Shown here piece after piece: positions 24,305-36,230 of a stretch of 64,000 nucleotides of DNA (position 1 is the stretch's first letter; every line of letters starts with the position of its first letter). Below the pieces are notes generated by a model. It was not told the DNA's origin. It ran no database searches and saw nothing but the letters and a program-made list of their open reading frames with translations. The translations under genes and the position numbers were made by a program. The stretch is from Anaeramoeba flamelloides (taxonomy: Eukaryota; Metamonada; Anaeramoebidae): contig JANTQA010000032.1 in assembly GCA_027625915.1 (NCBI GenBank), positions 9,362,001 to 9,426,000 on the forward strand, read 5' to 3'.

Positions 24305-25744
24305 TAATAAAATTAAGCACTATTTTTTTCTGATTAATATTTTTCGAAATTAAGAACTAACTTAATTCAATTAAACACTGTGATAATTTTTTTTAGAATA
24401 AAAACACTCTCAACTTTTGAATATCGAAAATATTTTTTGGAATTAGTGTGCACTGTTTTATTTTTTTTTGAAAAATTTGGGTTGCGAAAAGTTTGAAATA
24501 AAAGAATACGTTAATATATTAAATTAGAATGCTTTTCCAGAAAGTTTATCCTTTTAGTTTAACTTTTTTTTTATTTTACCACTTAAAACTAAAAAAAAAA
24601 CATTTGAGGACCAAATTAGTGCCTTTTGTGAAAAGAAAATTCCTATAATTTAGAATTTGTTTTTGTAAACGAGTTAAAACAAGATAATGTATCTAAAAAT
24701 ATATATAATTTCAAGGTTGAAATCAAGGATTTTGGCAAAAAACGTTTTCAAGAAAAAGCTAAATTGAAACGTTATTTATTTTTATTTTATCATTTTGTTT
24801 TTTTAATTGTATTAATGGAAAGTATTTGATCAGTTTTTCATTTTTAGTGTTTTTTGGTTCGTAGGGACATATATATATATATATATATATATAATTATAC
24901 CATAACATATATCTGGTTAGGATTTTAAATACTTCGATTTGGTGGTATTGGTGTAGTGAATATGATCATATTTTATCAAAATTTAAACCCAAAAATAGCT
25001 ATAGGTTTTATCTAAGAATCTAAAATTATCTTCTCCCAAAAAAAAAACAAATATTTATTATAAAAAAAATAAAAATCCAATCAATTTTATCAATTTCTTT
25101 CTCTTTTTTTAATGTTGAGCATTACTAAAAAAAAAATATCAAATAATTTTTTTAAAAAAATTTTTAGAGAATCTTTGATCACATGCCACTAAAATAAAAT
25201 AGTCTTTTCTCATCTCTCTCAAATTTTTATCATTTCTTATGTTGTAGCTACCCCCTTAAGATTCTTTTAGGATTATTAAAAATTTGAAAAGTAGATTTAT
25301 ACTAGAAATCTTTTTTTGGAAAGCTTAATGAGAACATTGTTCAATTTATTTTCAAAGCAAATTGTATTTTATGACGATTGAATATTAAGTTTATTAGAAA
25401 AAGTGTATGTATTTAAGAATAGATGATTGTGTTAATATTTTTTCGAGAAAAATTAATTTTTTATATTTTGAAATTTTGACTTTTAATAAAAATCTTTTAA
25501 AAAACTAAATATCAAATTTACTTTGAAAAATGTTAAAAATGTAAGATTTAATTTCAAAAATTCTTTAAAGTATCTTTAAAATTATTATAGATTTTGGCAT
25601 GAGTATGTGAATACACTTGAAATTCAAGCTGAAATATCTTTTCACAATCGGTACTTTTCTTACAAGAAACTAAACAGACTTCGTATAAACAAAAAAAGGT
25701 GAAAAATACCTAAAAAAATAGAAAATTCTTTTTAAAAAATATGT
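22926..25744. other. Gene-poor AT desert
   Basis: It includes (TA)n runs at 24275-24299 and 24868-24892, a lone TTAAGGGATTAGC end near 23819 that looks like a B-family terminus without a partner, and a lone G-family right end near 25308-25360. No gene is seen. Confidence 0.55.
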
Positions 25745-26237
25745 ACGACTTTTGTCAAAATAAAGTGTTCAGAAAAGTTTAAAGCGCGATTCAAAATAAT
25801 TTTTTTTTTTTTTTTTTTTGTTATAGATGGCCAATGCATGAACCAATCAAAGAAGCCAATAATAAACCCAAAGAAATTATGTTATTGGTTTCTTAAAATT
25901 CTATTATTTGAAAAGAAATCCTAAAAATAAAGGATCAAATTTCAAATTTTCACTTAAAAAATAGAGTTAATTTTATTTTAAAATTTTTTATTTATTCAAA
26001 AATTTCAACAAATTTAAAAAAATTGATAATATTAGTAAAAAATTTTCAACAAATTTTATTCTTAATTTAATTTTTAGGAAAAATATCAAGGGGTTTACTT
26101 TCAAAATAGATTTGAAATTGGGTATACTATCCAGTAGTCACTGGTTGTTTTATTTGAACAAGAATGGGAAAAAAGCACCGATTATATTTTGAAACACAGA
26201 TTATAGTCGTTGTTCAGGCATTATTTTGATCACTGTA
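25745..26237 (+). mobile_element. Tc1/mariner-type MITE family A, copy A2
   Basis: It aligns with A1 throughout, including GGTTTCTTAAAATTCTATTA in the middle and the right end ATTATTTTGATCACTGTA. The left end is worn (TTTTGTCAAAATAAAG), which suggests an older copy. Confidence 0.6.
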
Positions 26238-27238
26238 AACAAAAATGATTTTAAATTTTGCTTTTTTGAATTTATCATTTTCAACAGAAGTTGCTGTTCT
26301 TGAACCATTCACATTTAAGTAACAACAATCGGTTAACCCACATTTTAACCAGAATTGGTGTATTTAAATCAAAAGCAAATTTTAATAAAAATATAATTTA
26401 ACAATTTTAACGAAAAGTATTATTTTATCATTCAAAAAACCAATTTTTATTTTATTTTATTAAAAATTTGGATTATTTTAGCTGAATTTAACACAAAATA
26501 AATCAGAAAAAAAAGCAAATATGCTTGTGTAGGACCACAAAATTTTCACAAAAGGTTGGATTAAATATTATAAAAAAATATTTAATACTGAAAGTAAAAA
26601 TGTTATATTTGAAATGGTTTACTTTTTATGAATAAGTAAATGATATTATTTGTAAAAAAAATTTTTAATTGAAAAAATCTTCAGTAAATTTTAGATACAT
26701 CAATTTAGTTTGGATTCTTAAACTCCTGTGTTATAATTTTCAACAGTAACATCAATGTGAATGGAGATCTTTGTGTGTTTTTTATAAATTCATGATTTTT
26801 GTAAAAAATGTGATTATTGTACTCAATATTATCTAAATATTAACCACTTTATTGGGTATTATGAAAGATATAAATTTATCAGAATCAAATGGAAAAAAAA
26901 ATAGCAAAAATTTTAGATAACAAATTATATAACAATGTTATCCTTAGGAAAAATACTCATAAAAATCTTTAATCTGACTAATAAAAATTACGAAATTTTT
27001 TGCACTTATTGGGAATTTTTCATCAAAGCTCTTATGATTAGAAAACTTAAGGTAATAAGGAAAAAATGAAAATAAAAAATTCTTAAAATGGTTAAAAAAT
27101 ATACAAATTCGAGTACATAGTGTCTGACTCTTCGGAGTCTTGTAATATCAATTTATTAATCACAGTTTGTGGAATCTTATTATTACTGATATTAATTCTA
27201 TCGGGTTTTTACTCCTCCTTTTTTAGGACGTGGATAAT
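26238..27238. other. AT-rich intergenic DNA
   Basis: No gene or clear repeat end was found. Confidence 0.6.
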
Positions 27239-27395
27239 TTTTAATTTGGTCATGTAAATGATATAATAGTTTTTTTACTTTAATTTTTTAATTATTTTTC
27301 TTCTTCTCTTTTTTATTCAGTAAATTTTCTTTGATTACTCCTTTCAGACAAAAAATAAATAAATAAATTCATAATTTTTAAATAAAAAAAATTTT
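27239..27395 (+). repeat. Direct repeat family L, copy L2
   Basis: Same orientation and order of blocks as 1318-1470, beginning TTAATTTGGTCATGTAAATG. Confidence 0.6.
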
Positions 27396-28678
27396 ACAGT
27401 TGAAATAAAACTCTTTTAAAAAGAGATTATTTTGACCAGACGGGATAAAATGCTAGTATATTAGGCTGTGTATAATTGATGAAAAATTTTGAAAAAAATA
27501 TGACAATTTTATAATTGTCACCTTATTGTAAAAATGATCCTTCGAATTTTCACTAAATTTTATTCTTTTTAATGTTTTCCAATAAAACTGTAAAAAATAT
27601 GAAAATTGTAATATTTTGTTATTTTTCAATTTGAAGTGTAGAAATTAATATCCATTTCTCGTTGCCTGGTTTTTTTTAATTTGAAAGAATTGGGTAAAAG
27701 CTTGGATTTTTTTTAAAATATTTTGAATTGAAAAATTAACCGGGATGTGGTTTACCCTAATATAAAAGAAATAATAAAATCTAAGAGTATTCGTTGTTCT
27801 TTTGAATTCCGAAAAAGTTAGAAACTTAATGGTACTCTACAACACTTGGAGACACTTTTCCAATTCCTTTATTGTGTTTTTGAATATTTCAAAAAGAATT
27901 ATAATTTTCTTGATCATTAATAATACAAAGATAAATGAATAATTTCTTTTATGAATAATATTTTTATAAATAAATTTTTTTTATGATTATTTTTGTTATT
28001 TTAATTATTTTGATTGAATTAATTCTTGAATCCAAATTTTTGATTTTATTGTGTATGGTGGTGGGGGTATAAGAGCACCCAAAAATAAATGATTTTGTGC
28101 ACACTTTAATGGAAACCCTTTCAATATAATCTTTATTAACAATTAATTTATATTTTAATCTGCTAAGCGGGCACTTAGTTCAGGCAAACATTAAAAAATT
28201 AGAGAATAAATTATGTAATTTTTATAGTTATAAATAAACCAAAGATATAGTTAATAAAAAATTATTTTGGAAAGAAAATTTTATAATTAAAAATTATAAT
28301 AGTAAAAAAACAAAAAAAAATTAATGAAATTAGAACATTTATTACTTTATCTTTTTAGTTTGAAATTTGTATTTAATAAACCTAATTGATGATTTTATTT
28401 TTATTTTTATTTATAATTTTGATTATTTAAGTAATTATAATTCTCTTAAGAAAAGAAAAAGATTTTGAAAATGAAAATTAGTAAGAAAAAGAGAAATAAG
28501 AGAAATTAAAAAAAAAAAAACAAGAGACTAGAAAGATAAGCAATTTAAATGAAAAAAAAAAAAAAAAAAAAAAAAAAGATAATAGAAAAGAAGAAGATAA
28601 GAGAATAGAAGAGAAGAGAAAAGAAAAGAAGAGCAAAGAAAATAAAAATAACAAATTTTCTTAAAATTTCGAAATATT
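27396..28678. other. 3' flank of the DUF1015 gene
   Basis: Mostly AT rich. Positions 28060-28190 are richer in GC (GTGGTGGGGGTATAAGAGC, then TGCTAAGCGGGCAC) but match no RNA I know. A purine run of GA and AAGA units covers 28497-28650 next to the stop codon. Confidence 0.45.
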
Positions 28679-30244
28679 TTAATCTTCGATCAACCTAAGA
28701 ACTAAACCGGAAAGGAGTTTAGGAACAAACCAAGTTGATTTAGGAGGCATCACGTTACCAGAATCTGCAACTTCCATCAATTCTTCCATTGAAACTGGGC
28801 ATACACCGAATGCAAGTGAAATGCCATTTGTTTTCTCACCTTGTTGTTTGTTGACAAGTTTTTCAAGTTCTTTGTAACCACGGGTACCGCCAACAAAGTC
28901 AAGTTTTTTGGAAGTTCTAATGTCCTTGATTCCAAATAACGGTGTTAGGACGGTTTCTGTGAGGATGGCCGAATCAAGGGATCCAACAGGATCATTTTTT
29001 GGAATGAATTCAGGGTTGGTGATTAAGGAGTACCATTTTTTCATCAAGTACATTGAAAATACGCCCTTGTTGATTGACTTGGCGAAATGTGGTGGTGTCA
29101 ATCCGTCGTTAACTTCTTCTTTGTTTGTTGGGATCTCTTCCACTTTGAACATTTTTTCTAAATGGTCCATGACTGCCTTTTGGTTCATGCCCTCTTGGAA
29201 TTTGATAACACGGTTGTAGTCAAAGATTGCTAGGTGGTTTTCGGGGAAGACAACAGAGAGCATAAAGTTGAATGGTTCTTCGCCGGTTACCTTTCCTCCT
29301 TCCTTAAGGATTTTCTCTCTTCGAAGTTTGGACACGTTTGATGCAGATTGCACTCGATGGTGTCCGTCACAGATGTACAAGGCTGGTACATCGTTGAATT
29401 CGGTAACAAATTTCTCGATAAGCTCGTCGTTGTCTACCTTCCAAAGAACATGTCTGTCTTGTGAAAATTCACTAAAGACGTCAATGTGTGGTTCTCCGCT
29501 GGAGCAGACTTTAATCAATTTTTCCAACGACTCTTTTTTCCTAAAAGACAAAAAGACTGGGCCGGCATTTGCGTTTTGAATGTCAACAATCTTGGTTCGA
29601 TCAGCTTCTTTTGCTTTTCTTGTAAATTCGTGTCTTTTAATTTTTCCTTCGTCATATTCTTGGGTAGATGTTAAGCAAATAATCCCTTTTTGAGTGTGAG
29701 ATCCTTTTTTTTTTTTTTTTTTGAAATTTATGGAAATTCATGTAAGGGGAAGATTTGTTTTTTTAAGAAAAGAAGATCAGTGGAAAAAAAGAAAAAAAAA
29801 AAAACAATAAGAAGAAAACAAATAAAGGTTGTTAGTTGTAAGTTGAAAAAGAACACAAAAAGTTTACAATAGAAAATTCAAAGGATTCTGTAAATAAGAA
29901 AAAAATAAAATGATGTCAAAAAAGAATAAAAGATAAAAAAAAAAAATTAATTTACCTTTGATTTGTGCATAAATATAAAAAACTTTTTTTTCTTCTTTTA
30001 CGAGGAATTTTTTTTCAATGAAGCTGTCCAAGTTTTCTTTTGCTTTTGTGTAGACTTTGTCATCATATGGTGAAATTTCGTCGTCTAAATCAATTTCTGC
30101 TTTGTTTACATGAAGAAATGACATTTCGTTTCCAGAGGCATATTTTCGAGCTTCTTTTCTATTAAGAACATCGTATGGTGGAGAAACAACTTTTTTGGCT
30201 GATTCTGGTTTTGGTGTGTATCCGAAAAATGGTTTGATTTTCAT
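28679..30244 (-). CDS. DUF1015 family protein (two exons)
   Basis: Exon 30244-29956 (ATG, phase 1 end, donor GTAAAT) and exon 29703-28679 (acceptor AG after a run of A) give 437 residues, the normal length for this family. Markers: PFFGYTPKP at 5-13 and VVSPPYDVLN at 19-28 at the N-terminus; KRHEFTRKAKEADR at 119-132, split from exon 1 by only 22 residues; and DGHHR at 209-213, the family's best conserved block. The function is unknown. In bacteria the gene often sits near serine biosynthesis genes. It is common in bacteria and archaea and rare in eukaryotes, so lateral acquisition is likely. The 252-nt intron shows it is a resident eukaryotic gene. No targeting peptide is evident, so a cytosolic location is likely. 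Confidence 0.85.
29704..29955 (-). other. Intron of the DUF1015 gene
   Basis: 252 nt, GTAAATTAAT to a run of 18 A followed by AG. A poly-A stretch before the acceptor is unusual. Using the AG 15 nt further downstream would drop five residues and stay in frame, so alternative acceptor use is possible. Confidence 0.75.
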
Positions 30245-31549
30245 TTTTTATGAATTAGTTATTTTTGAAGAAAAATGTTTAAAAAAATGATTTTTCCAAA
30301 TGAAATTTCCTTCATGATCACAATTAAAGAAAGTTCGTGTTCAAGTTGTTTGATTTTATTTCTTGGAGATGGGTTTTGGAAAATAATACAACCAAAAACT
30401 TTCAACGGTTTGTGATTTATTTCATTCCAGAAAGACAGTTGAGATATAATTTAACATTAGTGAATTTCAACTTCTGATCAAAAGGTATTCAGTTGTTTAA
30501 TTGTCAAAAGCTTTAATTTGAAAAAAAAGTAAATTAACTTTTAATTTTTTCATATTTCAGAATTTTAACTGTTTTTCAGAAAATACAAAGAAAAAACATC
30601 TTTGGAAATAATTTTGATTGTGGGTAATATTTTAACTAGATACAAAGATTTTTGACTGAAATCGAAAAAAATTTTCAAGAATTTGGTTGGTAAGGATGAA
30701 AATAAGAGGTAAGTTGAAAAACAAAATCAACAAAGTCTCATTTTAGAAAAATATTTCCAAAATTTTTGGAAGAATCTATAACCCTCTTAATATACAAATG
30801 GCGATACTGTAACTCATATATTTGGATATGGAAAACAACGAATTATTTTGGTTCAAATTTTTTTAATTGGGAAAAACAATTATTTTTTTATTCGATATTT
30901 AGATGAATTAAGGATTGAGTCCCTAGCAATGGGAAAGAAGATTATTTCTTACCCTTGGGTTTGCTAATCTCTCTTGGCATTATAAAGCATGCCTTATAAC
31001 AAAAGACCCAAAAATATTCTATTAAACAAAAAGGAGGAAACAATCCAATAGTTTCAAAACAGAATTTTTGATCAAATAAGATTTATAAGACTTTACATTT
31101 TTTACTAGTTAACATTAATTCCAAATCCATATTCAAACCTACGACTAAGTTCTTAAATAACTGCTTCCATTCAAGGGCAATAGGTCATGATTCAATCGTG
31201 GCCATAAACAATTAAAAAAAATAAAAAAAAAACTTTACATTTTTTAATCAGCCAAAAACAAAATAGTATTTTCTTTTTGCTCTCTTGATCATTCTAATGA
31301 AAAAAGAATTTTTTGTATTATAACCTTTGATAAAATTTTCAAAGAATCAACAAAAATGTTGTTAAAATTTTTTAATTTTCCAAATTCAAAACAACAAAAA
31401 AAATTCAACTTAAAACTTGTCGGATGACTTTTTTTTTAAATCTTTTAATGTACGGACGATTAAAGTAATGGCTTCAAACAATATAAATTAAGTTTCTGAA
31501 TGGGAAACCATAATAACAGGTTAGATAGAACTTGATGATCTTAGTTTAA
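30245..31549. other. 5' flank of the DUF1015 gene and intergenic DNA
   Basis: Near 30906 TTAAGGATTGAGTCCC and near 30965 GCTAATCTCTC look like worn TTAAGG-type ends. No gene is seen. Confidence 0.5.
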
Positions 31550-31729
31550 TTAAGGGAGTAATCTCTATTAAATTTTTTAACCTAAATTTAATAGTGATTG
31601 GGAAAATGTTTTGCCAATTACTTAGATTTGAAAACACCTGCTTATTTTCAATATTAAATATATTTCTAGATAATGAATCCTTATTTAAAAATTTGGTCAA
31701 AAATAAAATAATAGAGACTAGTCACTTAA
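31550..31729 (+). mobile_element. TTAA-ended MITE family J, copy J1
   Basis: 180 bp, from TTAAGGGAGTAATCTC to GAGACTAGTCACTTAA, with TTAA at both ends. It is close to the complement of J2 (45236-45416) over its full length. Confidence 0.75.
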
Positions 31730-32905
31730 ACTTTCTCATGGGGCTTGGAAGTGGGTACTTTTCTGGAGTTTTGAACACAACACCAGGGAAGTATTATGAC
31801 ATATCTATTATAATTACCGATCCCCAGAGAAGGTTTGTCAAATGGATAATTATTTTTTTGTGTATGATTTTAAGATAAATATAATCTTACAATTTATGTT
31901 ACTATTGTAATTTCTTCTCCTCGAGGCTGTTTGAAAAAAAAATTTCTGTTCTTAGATTTTTTTCCTTTCCCCATTTTATTAGATTAAGTTTATGTCTTTT
32001 TTGTGTGTTGTTGGTAATTTTATTCTTATTTTTAAATCACACATTGTAAACTTTATTTGATGAGTTAAATTTTAGTTTTTTATTCATCGTTAGTTCTTTT
32101 ACGGATATTTTAACTTTTTTGATTTAAATTAATAAACAAAAATAAAATATGATTATTACAAACTGAAATTTTGTTTAAAAAAAATGTAAACTATTCAACC
32201 TATCCATCGACGCCTCACCACAAAAAAAAAAAAAAAAAAGTCAGCTTTTTATATTTTGTAAAAAAAATTAAATTTTGGATCAGGAACATTTATATGACTT
32301 GACACCCAACTTTATGATATAATTGTGATAAACAGGAATATTCCAATTTCCAAAAACCAAACTAAAAATAAGAAAAAATTAATTAAACCCCACTTAGTCA
32401 TAAAGTTTAGGAAACTAACTTTTGGAAGAGCTTTAGAAAAGGAACAACAAGGCAAAAACCAAAAAACAATTCAAGATTTAAATACTAAATATCTAACCAA
32501 ATTAAATATATAACGAACATATTACCTTTCATAAATGATCTTGAAACTTTATAAAAAAATTTTAAAAAAATTTATTGGAAAAAGAACGTATCAAATTTCA
32601 ACTAAATTTACAATTGAGAAATGGGGAACTAAACAAACAAGCGATTAAAAAAAAAAACAAGACACTCACATATCAATAAACAACTCAATTAATAAAATAA
32701 CTCATAAAATAAATAAAATAATTATATATTATTATCATTTAATATTATTTAATATTTTCATTTCAATTTTCATATCCAATAATATAAAAAGTACTATTTG
32801 AAAGTTATTGAATCTACGTAATTGTTGTAAAGAAATAATATTGATTTAAATTAGAATTTTATAAGATCCCCTATTGAAAATCAAAATAGACATTAATGTT
32901 TTTCT
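31730..32905. other. AT-rich intergenic DNA
   Basis: Positions 31735-31850 are GC richer and contain a small hairpin (TACTTTTCTGG against CCAGGGAAGTA). A similar hairpin occurs at about 56835-56870 in the opposite orientation. No gene is supported. Confidence 0.45.
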
Positions 32906-33104
32906 TACATTAAGTTCCACTCTTAAGGCATAAACTCTTTACGAAATTTAATAAAAAAAAAAATCTCAAATCAAGACAAAAAATTCTAGTGATAAGAAAA
33001 TAATTTTATGGAAAAAAAATTCCGAAAAATGTGTTTTAATTTGAGATTTTTTTGTCGCTTAAATTTCGTTGAAAAATTGTGTCTCAGAAGTAGAACTAAC
33101 TGTA
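32906..33104. mobile_element. Palindromic MITE family C, copy C1
   Basis: 199 bp from TACATTAAGTTCCAC to AACTAACTGTA. Arms of about 80 bp carry AAATCTCAAAT and its complement. Same plan and length as C2 to C5. Confidence 0.75.
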
Positions 33105-33739
33105 AAATATCAAAAAATTGCTCATTACCCCAATAATTTAAGCAAAACCGAATCATATATAAATTAGAAACCAAAAAAAAACTTTTTTCATATATAGATC
33201 TTCTACAAATTGACGGTATAAATATTCACACAGACAAGAAAAAAGGAACTATAATACAAAATATAACATTTCATAAAAGAAAAATTGGAAAAGTAGCTAT
33301 TTTGCACCGGGATAGAAAAATATTAAAAAATAAGACAATGGAAAAAAGAACTCACAAAAAAACCAAAATTTTGATTTTCAAATTAAATCCAAAGAAGATA
33401 GAAATTGTTAAATAGAGAAAATAAAAAAAAAAAGAAGAAAAAAGAAATCTATTGAATCACTTTAAAATACTTTTTAGGCAATATAAATCAACCACCGATT
33501 AGAAAAAAGCAGCAAAACCCAAAAAATTCAAATTCACCTGACTCAAACCACTTTTGTTTTTTTCTTATTATTTATTTTTAATTTCCTTTTATTTACATTA
33601 TTTCTTAGAAATTCTTTTTTCAACTTCTATTTTTTTAAATATAAACCCATCTTCTTTTCTTATAAAATTAAAATATATATTTTCAAAATTCTACCAAAGA
33701 ACATATCTAAACACACTTAGAAAATAATTTTTTTTTTAA
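33105..33739. other. AT-rich intergenic DNA
   Basis: No gene is seen. Confidence 0.6.
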
Positions 33740-33939
33740 TAACAGCCAGTTCCACTTTTAAGACACAAACTTTCAACCAAAATAAAGGCAGAAAAAAATC
33801 TCAAATTAAAACAAAAAAGTTAGAATTTTTTTTTAAAAAAATAATTTAACTAAATTTTGAATTTTGGACCTTAATTTGAGATTTTTATTGTGCCTTAATT
33901 TTGTTTGAAGTTTATACTTTAAAAGTGGAACTGACGGTA
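33740..33939. mobile_element. Palindromic MITE family C, copy C2
   Basis: 200 bp, TAACAGCCAGTTCCAC to GGAACTGACGGTA. The arms are inverted repeats of about 80 bp. Confidence 0.8.
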
Positions 33940-34479
33940 AAAAAATAATTTTAATAAATAAAAAATAGCCTTTTGACCTAATTAAACAACTTTTCCATTT
34001 AACACTTAAGATTAGATTCTAATCTCAAGGATTTCTTTTTTAATTTTTTTTTTATTATTTATTTCAAACTTTTTTAACAAATAACCCATCAAGTACTTTA
34101 ATATCAAAAAAATGTAACTAATATCAAGAAAAGAAATTATTTATTTAAACATTAACAATTATAAAATCATTATTTCAACAAAAATCCATTTTTTACTTTA
34201 CATTTCTTTTAATTGGAAACCGAAAAAAAAAATTAGATCTTTTTCCCTTTTTTTCTTTGTCAAAGGTAGGTTTTCAGATTGTTTTATTGTAATTTGTGAT
34301 TTCTTTTGAAACGGGATAAAAAGAAAAGGATGTAATTTTTTTCCCCATTATTAGACAAATACAAGAATGATAGACTTTTATTATTTAAAAAAGAGTTTTA
34401 ATTGAAGAATCACCAGCAACAAATTAAAAAATGATTTAAAGAGACTAGTAACTCTAATTTATTTTTTTTCCCAAAGGTA
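33940..34479. other. AT-rich intergenic DNA
   Basis: No gene is seen. A T-rich run followed by CCCAAAG precedes the ORF at 34480. Confidence 0.55.
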
Positions 34480-34749
34480 ATGGATTATTTTTTGCACAAA
34501 GATACAATTAAACCCGATAAGCCACTTCCTTCCACCATTTTAGGGAAAAGAGTTATCATTTTTATTAAGAGTTCTTTCTTCCCTATTATATTTCAGAAAA
34601 AAGATCAGATCCTTTTAGTTTGGAATTTTTGGATCAAATTAGAAAAAGAAAATTTTACAAAAAATTTTAATTTTGAAGAAATCTCACTTTTAGTAATTTC
34701 ATGGAGCCAATATGAACAAATAACCTTGAACTTTAAATCTTATTTTTAA
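34480..34749 (+). CDS. Small hypothetical protein
   Basis: 89 codons from ATG to TAA. It opens with MDYFLHKDTIKPDKPLPSTI, which is not low complexity. The middle, VIIFIKSSFFPIIFQ, could be translated or could be a 45-nt intron (GTTATC to ATATTTCAG), since both readings keep the frame; such an intron would be unusually short here. The C-terminal half contains LVWNFWIKLEKENF and WSQYEQITLNF. No family recognised. It may be a fragment of an older gene. Confidence 0.35.
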   Translation: MDYFLHKDTIKPDKPLPSTILGKRVIIFIKSSFFPIIFQKKDQILLVWNFWIKLEKENFTKNFNFEEISLLVISWSQYEQITLNFKSYF

Positions 34750-36230
34750 AATACAATAAAAAGAAATCAAATATTGAATACTTGAAGATCAAAAAACTAT
34801 TGATCATTTATTTCATTCGCCAATATTTATTTAATTTCTTGAAGTTTAAAAGATTATTAAATATTCTTTTTAAAATTTTAAGAGTATAAACAAGAAACCA
34901 TTCATATTAAAACCAGTCATTTGATAATATATTTTATTATTTTTTTTATTAAAAATATGTATTCGAATTTGATTTATTTGTTTGAAAATCTTTAAAAAAA
35001 TGAGAAATAATTCTAAAGTATATTGATATATTTAATCTTTGTGATGTTAATGACCCACTGAAAAAATAAAGATTTAAATATTAATTATTGATTATAAACT
35101 CTCAAATTAAAAAGTATTTCTCTAAATTATACCTTGGATTTTCCTAGGTTTTAAAAAAGTATTTTGCGAGAATTTTTGAATCTTATGATTTGTAGTTTTT
35201 CTCTGAGTTTTTTATTCAATAAAAAGAAAAAATTGATTTAAACTGATCTTTAAATGAAAAAATTCTATTTTTTATCGAGTTTAAAATAATTGTTGTATTT
35301 TCTTTTTGTTATTAAATAGTTTTTTAAGACTGAGTTATTATATAATTTAATGATTTAATTGTTAACGTGTATTTTTGTACACCTCCTTTACAGACAATAA
35401 GGTTTCAATCTTCTTTCAAAGTAAATATTTTTTTTTAAAAAATTCAACAAAATAGGTTGATTTTGGAACTTTTTGAAAATGAGAAAAATGGATCAAACTT
35501 TTAAAAACAATAATTCATTTCTGAAAATAGCATTAAAAATAAGTTTGGGTTTTGTAGTAATCAGTTTTTTACTTAGTTTTTCAATTTCGAGATACGGTAA
35601 AAGTGCTTTGAATTTGGTATTGGATTTACTTGAAGATTTTTTTTAGTTTGCTAGTCCCTTAAATAAACGACCCTTACAGAATTAATTGAATTCAATAACC
35701 ACACTTATAAGTGAAAATATGTTAGATTCTATTCAAAAAACATTTGTGTCTTTAACAATTATTTCGAATTGTCAACCTTAAAAACAAAAGTACAATATTA
35801 AAATTATATTATAGATTTCCATATTTTAACCTTTATTTTGTTTTCGAACCGGATAAAAAGCAATATAACTTATATTTCTGCTAGAATATTTTGTTAGCCA
35901 ATTACAGATTTTAACATATCTTTTTACAATGAACAAGTGAATCTTGTGGGAAACTCAAACCGAGAAGAAAACTCATTACTACCTCAAAGTATTTTACTTT
36001 TACAAAGCTTTTCCAATTTAAAAGTGTTGGGAAATATTTGAAAGAGTTGTAAATTATCCTCAAGTGTTTGAAAGTTTGTGAAAAGACTCAAATTTTGGTA
36101 AAGGTCAGAAGATTTTTAGTGTTTCTATTAAATGATAAATAAATCATTTTTTCATTCTTCATCAAATTTGTTCATTTCATTTTTACTTTACTTTTTCACA
36201 AGCAAGACTAATAATTATTCAAAACAGTTA
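34750..36230. other. Upstream region of the cyclophilin gene
   Basis: A 55-codon frame at about 35479 (MRKMDQTFKNNN, one hydrophobic stretch) is unproven. A TTAAGG-type right end (GCTAGTCCCTTAA) lies near 35652. Just before the cyclophilin start, ACTAATAATTATTCAAAACAG has the look of a branch point and acceptor, so a 5' intron is possible. Confidence 0.4.

Noticed and set aside
28908-29674. Plus-strand frames opposite the DUF1015 gene
   Set aside because: Shadows of a well-supported coding exon.
31594-31878. 94-codon plus-strand ORF
   Set aside because: Half of it lies inside the J1 MITE and the rest in a hairpin-bearing spacer; no family resemblance.
35400-36230. Search for a U-box exon upstream of the cyclophilin
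   Set aside because: No frame on either strand shows U-box residues; only AT-rich DNA and one doubtful 55-codon frame.
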